Positions 24,201 to 36,200 of a DNA stretch of 64,000 nt are shown piece after piece. The notes beneath the pieces were generated by a model that was given only the letters and a program-made list of their open reading frames with translations, had not been told where the DNA came from and made no database searches. Source of the DNA: Tyto alba (taxonomy: Eukaryota > Chordata > Aves > Strigiformes > Tytonidae); NCBI RefSeq assembly GCF_018691265.1, contig NW_024881322.1:13107489-13171488 (forward strand). The letters run 5' to 3'. Position 1 is the stretch's first letter, and each line of letters starts with the position of its first letter. The translations under genes and the position numbers were made by a program.

Positions 24201-27200
24201 ATGGATTGTTTTTAAACGACAAGGTTATGCATAGCCTAAGGAACTCTTTGTCTAGACTAGGCTACACACTGGGGTAGGTACCTCTTCTTTATCAGCCTCA
24301 ATTTCCTGGTACAACAATCCATATCTCCGGTTAGCAATTTCATCTTCAGATAAATCTGAGTTGTTGGTCTCATTGTCTTTAGGACTAGTTGAACTCTCGG
24401 TGCTAGCATTTCTGGAATTTCCCATTTGAAACAGAGCCAAGGGTCTAGCTATCTCCTTGCTCAGTCCAAGATTGCTAAGGCCTGCCTGCTCCCCAGGCAA
24501 GCCTTGTTTTACTGGTGCCTCCTGACTTTTGTTGCTTATGCTCACACCTACTTCAACCCAGCTATTATCAGTCCCTCCTAGGTCTTGCGTAGACCACTTA
24601 TCACTAACGCCTAACCAAACATTTTCCAGGTTACCTTCCTCTGAGTCTTGCTGCTTGGGGAAAAAGGGCCAATTATCCAGTCCATTGGCTTGACCATCTG
24701 ACAGATTAGAGAAACCCCAGGAATCATTAGTAACTGTTGGATCCCAGTTTGCCAGCCAGAATTCTGTTTCCAAGGCTTCAGGAACACCACTGCTACTCGA
24801 ACACTCTTCAGTGGCTGCTGCTGCTGCCCTACCTGTCACTTGGTCTTCTGCGTTACGTGGGCAAGGATTATCACAGCTTGTGCTAGCAGCATCAGCTGCC
24901 TCGGGCAGCAATGCCCACGCTTCTCCAGCAGCAGCTTGACCTTCAGCAGCGGCACTACCATTTGGGAGGAGGCTGATGCTATTGTCTTCAGTTCCTTTAC
25001 CAGACTCTTCTGCACTGAATAATTCAGCATCACACAGAACGTTTCCAGTATCTGTAGGGTCCCTTTCTGTGTGGCCAGTTACTTCTAGGTCAACACATGC
25101 TGTCGTGTTTATGCACTCCACAGATGTACTCTCTCCAGTACCACTGTCAGTTTGGCCTAAGCTACCCTCAAATGTCCTTTCACAGCCCTGATCCTCGATA
25201 CCAAAGACTTTCTCAGGTTCAGCAGCAGTGCTTTCTATAGTTCTACAGTTGCCCACTACTATTTTGTCCCCACCTTCCAGCCCTGTGCTCAACAATGGTA
25301 TTTCTCCACCTGTCTCCTCAATGATACTGACCCATTTGAATTCTTCTTCCCTAGGGCTTTTTAGGTTAGCACCACTAGCTCTCCCAGCATCCCCATCACT
25401 GTCTTCCAACTCATGTAAATTTTCTACCTCTGTGCTGGCTAAAATGTCAAGATCTGATTTTGTTAAACCCTTATGAAGTTCTGCCTCACTGTTTCCTCTG
25501 GTTTCGCAACCTTGCTCTTCCAGGTTCTGTGTACCTTCTATCTCCAGGTAGTTAATAGCTCTGGTCTCTACCTTTTCACTTGGCTTGACACCTGCCCACT
25601 CGTCTTCCTCCTGCTCTTCCTCTGCCTTTTGCACATCACATGGTTGGGGTTCATCCAACAAGCTATCAGTTCCCAGGGTGGGTGTCTCAAAAGCGGTTAT
25701 GTTCTCTAAAGGCTGATGGGTCACCACATCTTCCCATGGGACATTTTTGGCATCCAACCGGTCCTCCAGTGAAGTCCTCCAGGTTTCGTTTATAGAAGCT
25801 GACCCTGGTGCAGCATCCTCCTCCTCTCCTACAGCAGGCCAAACACTAGCAGGCAGAGTACCCGTGGATTCACTTGAGGTTTTCTCTGCCCCAGGGAAAA
25901 GCAAAGAACCGCCTGCAGTAACTTCCTGGCTGACACTGGGTGTGCTAACATCTAGGCCCCAGTTGAGTGAACCTAGATCAGTTTGAGATCTGTTATTATC
26001 TTCTGATGACCCACTGTCTGGGGTTTCCTCCATGACCAGGTTACACAGGGAAAGACTTTTTGAAGAATCAGGCTTTAAGCAGACAGAAAAGCAAAGAAAA
26101 AACACAAGATGAAAAAGATAAAGGAAGACTTGATGAGAAAACACAAAATTTATATTTTACTAGAGCGATTTTAATTGAAAAATGAAAGTAATTAAATTAA
26201 GGCGTTTAAGGAAAAGCTATGTGGTTTGCAACATTTGGAGGCAATAGATTGCAATGTAAAAGAGCAGCACTGATACACAAAACCAGGAAACTATATATTA
26301 CACCACAGTGATTAAAGCATGTCTCTAAAGTGGTTGCAATTCTGGGGGGAGGTTTGCTTACCGGTTGCACCAGTTCGCTGCTTGTCTGTATAGAAGAAAA
26401 TCATACATATAAACCACAGAAATGAAGACGTGATATACTTTGTTACAGCAGCAGTTAGTTAATTAGCAGTTCTCTAACCAGCAGCAGTTACCAAATCAGC
26501 GCGGGGAAGGAGCAGTGGGTCCCCTCTTGCCACTCTACCAAAGACTAATCCCAGGCCCTGAATTTAAGCCACGCTTCCAGCCTCTGCATTACATTATGGA
26601 AGAAGTTCTACATGTATGTTGAATATTTATCATTCCTTGCTCTCCACTGCGAGCCACTGACATTTTTATCGCAGGGACCTTATTACTTCTCAATGGAAAA
26701 GAGGGGTTGCTCTGAGAGTCAGCAACCAAGGAAGGAAACAACGCAAGTGGCAGTGGGGCTTACTTGTGTTTTACTCTTTAAGGCATCACTGCATCACTCA
26801 GGCAGTGCGGACGGCTCTCAACAGGCAGCTCCAATTCTCCATCACCCTGTGCCATGCAGGGGCATTTACATCCACACAGAGTAAGGCATCAGGTCACAAA
26901 GCCTGCTGTCTGCGCTGCCACTTGGAACAGACACAAATGCTACATGGAAGATCAACTACTCTGCACTCAACTTCTTATGAGAAACTCAGTAAAAGGTTGA
27001 GTATCCTTAATTTCAAACATTTAGCTGTGAAGCTCACTGCACTTTTTTTTTTTTTTTAAACTAGAGCAAAGAGGAAAATAATTATAATACACAAGACATA
27101 TATAATATTAACAAGCTATAAATAAAACTGTGTGAAAGGAAGACATTGATAAAGCTATTTAAGTTTAAAGCAATAAATTCAAAACATTTCTGGGTTATTT

Positions 27201-30200
27201 TAGCTGGTCTAGATATTAGCAGCCTTGAAATTTTGGCTAGCCTGACATACGTGACTGTTTTTTCAGGTTTTATTTAACCTTTCACAATGGAAAGAGATGA
27301 GCATTAATATACGTCACGTATGTCACGTGTTCACAAACAGTGCTGCAAATCCGAGTGCATGAGAAGCAAACGCAGATTTCTGTGCTGGCTGAAGCTGCAA
27401 AAGGTCAAAAATGAGCATAACAGGCTCCACGTCAAGTCAACCGAGCAATCTCCATGACATAAAGTCAAAAGAAAGCTCACAAAAATTAGTTGTCTTCTTC
27501 CCGCAGATCATTGTATCTGATTTGGCACCAGGAGGAAGAAGACGAATTCATGTAGTTTCCTAAAGTAGCAGCTTCTTTTGTGAATAACTCCAGTTCACTG
27601 TATGTCTACAAAGTTAAGTTTTCTCTTCACTCCTGAATTTTGAGAAAATGTTTGTCCATTGAGTTAAAGTCCTGAGGAACTACACCTTCAGATAATTAAA
27701 ACAGGTGACTAGCATCCATTCCTACCCTCTAATATCTGTAATTCAGGGATGAGAATAAAAGCAACACCACACACTTAGCTGTAATGATAGTGAATCTTAT
27801 TAGCCTAGATTTCTGACATCATTTAGGTTTTGTAGGCCAAGCAAGAGAGATTACTTTTTTGTTGTTGGTTTTAAAAGATCCCCAGTGGCTTCATATACTT
27901 GAAAGTGTTTGTCATGGTCTGTAAATTCTTTATCTTGGCTTTTGGTAAAAGCACTGTAAATCTGGGTTTAGGGTATTAAAATCAGAGGCACAGAAATATC
28001 CCAATTCACAGTGATAAATGTCAGGCTTACCGTCCATAGATCCCATGGCAATGTCTGAAAAAAGGAGTGGAAAAAAGAGACTCTTAGAAAAATAGTGTAT
28101 GTTCAACATGCTACATAACTGTGTGCATTAACTAACAAGAGAGAGCTTATTTATATGCATATTTATAATATGTGTTTATTTTATATATTAGCACGTGAGG
28201 GGTGGGTGGGGGGTGGGTGTGGGTGTGGATACCTGGCTGCATAAGATACTTTTTGGTTAAATAGAACAGGCAGTACGCGATGGCTTGTTGTATTTCCCAC
28301 TTCAAAGCAGTTGCTGCTTTCCAGCAAACTCACACCGCCGTGTGCTCGAGCAACAGCCGGATTCTGAGCTGGTGACTGAATGGCTTTCGACAGGCAGAGG
28401 AGTCTCTGCAAGGCGTAAGCTTTAAAGAGCTTGCATAGGTCAGGTTTTTCAACCAGTTAAAGAATGACACAGCCATCCACTGAGAACAAGTGGGTTTTCT
28501 CATAACTCTGACACCAGGAAGGAAAGTAGCATGCTTTTGGGGAAAGAAATCAATCAAGTTGACCAATGTTTTCATTTTCTTGTCCAGTCTGTTAAATAAT
28601 AAATGTTAGTGACCTCTCAGCAGAAAAGCTGAATAGACAGATGAAAGAAAAGCAGCAGACTTCATGTCAAATATTAATAGCCCACCACACGAGAAGGAGC
28701 TCTGCTGGTTGGTTCCAGCAGCTGTCTGAAGTGCTTCAAAACATATCCACTATATTCACACCTAGGTTAAAGCCCATGAAAAACAAAATCAAAAGACATT
28801 CAGAAAGTAAAATGTAAAACTGTTCCTGAAATATTTGCAAATGTTAAATGTGACATCCAACATTTTCCTGAGAGAAAGGATTGATGTATTTAGCTTCTTT
28901 TTTTGCCTGCTTCTTATTTTATAAAAAGACAGAATGTCTCTCTGAACAACTTCTTTCACAAACAAGAGACACAGTAATAACTCACTACTCAGATTTACAG
29001 CAAGTCAACAGCCATTTCTCAATCAGTTTAACTTGGTTTAAGTCCAGGTACCTGCTTCTTCTGTGGATGTAATTCACAAGTGCACCTGCTTACTCTGCTG
29101 TAACATTATTAGCTGAACATTCAAGCTTTAAGGAAAAATGACAGGTCTGTTCTTATAGAGCTAACTGGTACAAACCCAAGATGTCCTGCTGACTTCCATG
29201 GAAGAAGAGATTGCACATTTTTCATTTTTTAATTTTCTTTTCATTGCTCATGAGACTTTGAGCATGAGGGGGAAGGAAGAAACTGAAGGAAAGGTGAGAC
29301 AGACCACAGCTAGCAAATGGAGGCAAGGGCCATGCACGCTCAGAAAAGCCACTACTGAAGCAGCCACAGAAACAGAAAATCAGGTTATAAAGGGCAGACC
29401 AGGGCTCACTTACTGTGGTCTGAACACCCGGGCAGAGTACTGGAGGGAGGTAATTAATTAGATGATCAATGGGGAAGACATGCCAGCCCTCCTGAGGCAT
29501 CATGGCACAGAAGACTACTCCTGTCTTCACGTCAGTACTTCAGCAGTTTGCTGAGAGGAAAATATCTGCGACTGAGGCAAAAACTATACACATACAGAAA
29601 TACCACTTAAGGCTCTCTTCTTAATCTCCCTGCAATGCAGCACAGGGCTCTCCAAAGACTGCAGCCACAGGTTTCATTCTGTCTATGCTGCCATAGCAAT
29701 AGCCCTGTCACATCCAGTGAGACCAAGACCCAGACTGCAGAGCTGTCTTCCCTTCTTCTAGAAACGCTATGCTCTGACTCATCCACGTGCTGTTGTGGAT
29801 GTGGACCAGCCTTTCTCATATACCTATACTGGGAGGAAAGGTGAAAGGAGAAGAGAAACTGAAGGTGCTCAGTGAATGCTTCCTATGCACCTAGATGAAA
29901 ACTTACAATGCACTTTTCTACATGGAATTATATTCTGTATTTCATGTTACAGTTGGATTTAAACCAACTCTTTTTCACTAAACTAATAAGCTCTTCTACA
30001 ATCTGTACAATATGATGTCAGGTCAAACATGCTCTGTCACAAAAGTTAAATGTCTTTAATTTAATGATCTCACTGCTCTAACCAGCATTACTACAAGATA
30101 AGCTGAAAGTGTAGAGTTAGCAAAGCCACAGCTACAGTTTTCTGTCACTACCGAATGCCAGGGAATTTCCTTCCTCCTTTCCCCTTCCTCTTCCCTGTTC

Positions 30201-33200
30201 ACAGGGAGCAAGGAAAATAACAAGATGCAGAAAGCCTCTGCTATAATTAAACACTTCTCCTAGCAAACCACAATGAGAGATTTCAGCTAACGTTCGGAGT
30301 GCTGACAAGGCATTTTTTTTCTGACAGTGCATCACCCATCAGAGATCACTACAGATCTCATTACATAACTAGGACTGCACACCAAAAAGGAAACCAACTA
30401 ACTGAGGAAGAGATCAACAGAGAGCCAGGACTATCTCAGCCTTAAAGCTTCTTGTCTTCTCACTCTTTTCCCAGTGCTGCATTTCTGAACAGTTGATTAG
30501 TCCTCTCATGTCTCATAGTACAAGCCACAGGGATAATAGCTTTTGCTAACAGTGTGTTAATATTGTTTCCTTCTCTGTGTACAACACAGAGCTACAGCTC
30601 TGCTGGCCAGAACTTCCCCACTATGCTATCAGCCCTATGGGTAGCGAGGCTGAGTTCTGGATTTTAAAAAAGCAGGTCCCTGATGGTAAGCTAATGAAAA
30701 TCAGCAAGTTGATATATCAGCTTTTTTTTTTTTTTTTTTCTTTTACTTCTTTTTCTCATATTGCTGCAAGAAACTACCATGGCAAATACTGCCACAGAAT
30801 GCAGAATTTCTTTAACACAACATCTTGCAAGGAAACATCCTATTCCATCTTCTCGTTTTGCTTGAGGTTAGGGCTAAAATTGATTTATAAAAGCAAACCC
30901 GCTCAGATCATATGCACTGCTTGGTACAGAAACTCCATCACAGCAAAGCAATTGCATGCTGACTCCACAAGACCCAGGTCCCCTGAGGCATCTTTCCAGA
31001 TATGCAGAGTCAAAGCCAGGTCAGGAAAGCTGTCACAAAAAAAGGCGCTGGAGAATTATAATGTTGGCACTAAGAGTTATTCTAAAGATGGAAAATGGCA
31101 TGCTGAAGTCAAGGCCAAGGTCCAGCAACTATTCTCACTGGCAGACATCTCATTTTACCGCCTGGCAATTTCCTTCCTTCCAGCACATCACCAAGTGCGG
31201 GGTTACTGAAGGGGAAAGATAGATGTCTGACCAGAGCTGCTCAGGAAGATGAAGTTTTTCAGACACTGCAGGTACACTGCTCTTTGGTACACCAGGCAAA
31301 TCTTTGCTACCAAACACAGCTTGTTCCATTCACATGCTTCGCCTACCTCAAGGTAAGGAGATACCTGAGACATGGGTGAATGAGTAATTCCTGTTGATAC
31401 AACTTCTGGCTTGAAAGGGTCGAAGTCCAAATCTAGTAAAGATTCCTCTTTTTTAGCTTCAGGAACTTCATTCTGTTAGAAGAGAAACATAACTCTTGAA
31501 AAACTCATCTTTCAAAAGCTGCCCTGGGCAGCAAAATATTAAGAGGCCTAAGAAAAAAAAAAAAAAAAAAAATCACGGACTTTCTAACTGTGGTACAAGC
31601 CAGGAGGGGAGGAAGCTCTGAAGACCTTCCTGAGCTTTAGTGTAACTTTTAATTTTATTTTTATGGGCTTCACTCTTACGATGCCTTTGTTTTCTCTGCA
31701 GTGCAGCTTTGTCTTTTCAGGCTAAACAAATTGCAGCCCTTTTTAAAAAGTGCTGAGTGTTCATCATTTGGCTGTGAAGGTCCTTTTAAAGTGATTTGAG
31801 ACAGATACCAAAATTAAAAACAACATAAATGGCACCCAATCTCCACACATTCTAATAACTGAATCTCTCCCCAAACACAAACATTAGTAAAAAGCCAATA
31901 CAGAAGTCCATAAATGCATTTGAATTAAATTTCTATTCTGAACATGAATACCAATTTACATTAAATGCTGCCCTTAGCTCTAAACTTTAGGAAATATCTT
32001 ACATAACACTAACTAAATCTTGCTACACTGATCTTCTCTTACAAAACTGGATTACATGGTAGATCCTTTTTTTGTTTGCAATTAATCAATTATCCAAGGC
32101 CTCTGAGTTACTATAAATATATATATTGGTTCAATTGGCTACAAGTTTTTCCTGCTGTAAAGTAACATGAACAAATAATTAGCATGCTTCAACATAAAAT
32201 TTTAATTAGTGTGAAACTGTAGCTGAGATTTAATTATCACTAATGATAAATATTCTAAGCAAGCACCTTGGTTTTGGTAACATGACTAGCACTCCCTATC
32301 ACTAGCTGTTGAGTGTTTATTAAATTGTAAGAGAAGCTTGTCTTTTGATGTACAGAATATGTAGAATTAAAGTATTTGTTAGAATGCTGTTTTGAAAGGT
32401 GTTCAGATTGCAAATGGTACCACGGGAAATTATTTTTACACATACTTTCACATATAATCTTAAGTAAGAATGGTAACATTGGGTCAGACTACACAGTCCA
32501 GCCTCCTGTTCCTTACTGTGACCTAAGTGTATGCCAGGGGAAGTCTACAACAACAGGGCAGTCGTAAGAACAGCAAAACTAGGAGATAAGATTAATTATG
32601 ATAATAATAGTAAAATAAACAAAGCCTTCCTATTATGAAAACATTTAAGAGTGTACACTTTCAAAATTAGTGTTGCTATTGGTAAACAGATGTTCAAATG
32701 AAGGTAATTAATGGCTTCCATACGCCACAAGACATCTGAGCTCTCTGTGTCACTGGAAAACATGGTCAAAATAGCTTCTCAGCTCTCATGCTAGGAATGA
32801 CAGAGTGACCCAGAGCTCTTCAAGTTTCAAAGAGGAGTAGTGCCAGGAGTGACGTGAGCGGGTTCTACACCAGAGTGAGAGGCTCAGGGGTTTGGCTGCT
32901 CCAGGACTCCCCCAGAGCAGGAAGGCAGGTGGGCGCAGATGCGCGGTGCTCCACGTGGCACAGAGCTCAGCTGGGGACCTCCTTGCCATCGGGTAGTATT
33001 TACACGTGCTGAAAGACTAAACAAATTTGTGGTAAAGCAGTCTGTTGAGGATTACTAAATAGGTAGAAATCATGTTGAGGAAGCCCCTGAGCTGCAAATG
33101 GCTGGAGGCTGGAAGACGATAGGAGAAGGGGCTGTAAGGAGTACCAATACCAACTTTGCTTGCCTTGGTTTCTACTCTTCCCTTGGCTTCTGCTTTTGGC

Positions 33201-36200
33201 CAGTGGTGATGACAGATACCTGGTCTGACACACTGAAGCCACCATTACGGTCTCACATTTTAAAAAGTCAAACCCAAAGCAGTCCTTCCCACCAGTAACC
33301 AGCATTACATTTATTCTGTCATGCCTTTCATAGGATGTATTTAGATTTTATCACATATGCCCTCAAGGCACTAGCACTCCTATGGTCATACAGCTCGAAG
33401 AAACAACACAGAATTAGCTAGCATATAATCAGAAATGTATGGAAATGGAAAAGTTAATTATTTTTCAGTGAGGTTTGACAATGAAGTTGTTATTTATGAG
33501 AACTGAATCAAATGGATAGGAGTCTCACTTAGGCCATGCATGATGACAGCTAAGGTGTCTGTAGTGACAGGGTACCGATCACTGACTGCAAAATTTAACA
33601 TTATCTGTTACCCTCAGACCAAAATGAACATTTGTCATGACTTTAGGAGCAAAGAGAAAAATAAACATATAGAGTAACTAAGTTATCACACTAGATAGAG
33701 ATTTAGTAGAAACGGGAACCTCAGGAAGTCCCTTGATAAGGGACAAAGCTGTGACAGAAGGGCCTGCCAATCATCCTATGTTAATTCCACCACAGCACAT
33801 GAAGCATGAATAAATGCCACATTTGAAAGAGGTGGCTGTGGCAGAAGCAAGGCTGTACCTCTCAGCAGATGTGTATGTACAAGTGAGGGAGAAGGCACAA
33901 GACACTTGCAAGGACCACCAGAACTGCCACCCCTTCTCTGCACACAGTCTGTACAAGCCTTAAAGTAGCCCTAGCAGATCCAGGTTGTTCACTTCAGAGC
34001 TGCTGAACACACTCAGACACGTTAAGTACCTGGAGCGGGTATATTATAAAGGCCTGCCATGTCCAAGTTAGTGACTGGACACTAGGGAGCAATGTGATGT
34101 GAAGAAAACAAGAAATAAAGTAAGGAACACTCCTTTCTAAATGATCCTTTCACCCGGTCACCCAGACATCCCGTCTTCACATCTCTTTCTTTTACTTAGC
34201 AGTAATTCAATCTATTCTTGGCAATAAATAAACTGGAAGTGTGAACCACTTTGTTGAATCAGAACCAAAATATTACTGAATAGAACTGCCTCTGGTAAAG
34301 GAAGATGAACAGCAATTACAGGCTATTTGTGTTCCAGAGGAGAAGACTGTTTGGCCTGTTTGTAACCCTCTCTGAAACATGGGATTAAACCAGCCAAGCT
34401 CTACTCATCAGCCTGTTGGTTTTGTGCCTCTGTGTGAGCACAGTGCCATGGATGCCAGCGGTGGTCCTTTGGGAAGTCCTGCATCATTAGCAGGCTCTGC
34501 AGTCTTGGCAACTTCCTCCATACTGCCCGACTTTGAGAGTACAGGAGATGCCGGAAGCACCAAGAAGAGTAAATCCGTTTCCTGTGGATTTCATACAATA
34601 TATTTTCAAAAACTGGTTCTCTTAGAGAAGGAGATAAAACCTATACATCATACTATCTGGGTTTGCCTGTACATACTCAGAGATCTCAGGTGCAGTAAGG
34701 ATGCTTTGGTGATGGGGGTGGGTTTTGTGGAGGGAGAAGTGTAGATGATTCATGAGAAGGTGGCCAGGGAATCCCTTAGGTCATTCCCAGGTCATTGACT
34801 GTGGAGGAGGGAGGGACATAAATCACTCACTTAAGAGAGATCGATTTTTTTCTTGAGATACAGGGGAAATATTTCAGTTCTCAGAAGCATGCCCCACCTT
34901 TATTACGCCATTCCACTTTTATACCAATCTCTCGTAGAAAGGATGCAAAGATTCTGGAAATGTGCCTTACACTCATATAAAGCCCCGTTCCAGTGTCAGC
35001 TCTTAATGGAAAAGCAAGCCGGTTCCATTTCTGCTTGCCTGGCTGGCCTGACAGGTGAAGGTTAGGTGGATACAGAATTGAATGCAGGGAGCCACATCTA
35101 GCGCAGGTTACACCGACTCTTACCACTGATGGCACAGCTCACGCTGGCAGTGAGAACTCCCGCAAAGTCAGGGTACAGTGACACAACAGACCTGCAACCT
35201 CCCTTCAGCAGGAGGGCCCAGCAGCAGCTGTGGACTGGGAGCTGCTTCCAGTCTTCAAAATAGATCCCTATGGATGGCAATGCCTTTTTCTCCCCTCCAC
35301 GGGAAAACAAAACAACACACGTTCAAATTTGCTACGATAATTTTGTTTTTCATTGCTGTGCCTACATTGCCCTGTGTTGTCAAATAAATTGCTACAAAAA
35401 CAGTAATTCACATGAAAAGAACAATTTATAAACATTCTGCATAAGCTTTGTATCTGCATATTTCTCCCCAGTCTATCAGAGACAGGCTCAGATTTCAGAG
35501 TTGTAATTACCATAATAGAAAGCGTCCATTATTGAACAACCAGCAGTTACCATAACTGCATAAAAGACAAATAACTGAATACAAATTATACTGACTTATT
35601 TTACATAACTCTGTATTTTCTGTTTGTTATATGCAATTTAAAAAAATTTCATAATTTCATAATAATGAGATGAAAGTAATTTTGATCATTTCTATGCTGT
35701 GTAACTACTGTTTCCTTGAGTCAAAGCCAAGTGAATGAATAATCTAGCTGAAGCAGCCTTTTATACCTGCAAAAAGTTGATTAAAGCAGCCAAGTTCCAT
35801 TTTTTTAAAATCACTCAAAACAAAAAAGGAATGCTTTTTATTATTTTGATGGAAGAAACAGGAATAATGAAAGATCACTGTAAAATGCCACTTGAGATGC
35901 TTAGGATTAGAAAAATAGCATCTTAGATGAACTCTCAGCTTGTAATGCAACCTGGATGCAGTTAAGTCTGAAACATGGCTGCTTCACAGTCTATTTTCGT
36001 CAGGCCTCTCAGAGGAAATCTCTAATGCCTTTCAATATGTTAGCCATGTTAGCCCTTTTGAGAGATTATGTGTGGCCTATTCAAAGATAAAACTCTGCAT
36101 GTGTGACCCTTTCAGGATAACATAAAATGGTAATTGTGCCTCTGCCTTCTACCTGCACCTTCCTCCTCCCTCCCCACGGAGATCAGCTCCAAGACCACTA

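Noticed and set aside
24836..25986. Several plus- and minus-strand frames overlapping the giant exon
   Set aside because: They are shadows of the 597-codon frame in other frames, with no independent features.
30577..31209. 210-codon plus-strand open frame
   Set aside because: It starts at GTG, crosses a poly-T run that yields poly-Phe, is antisense to AMPH and resembles no known protein.
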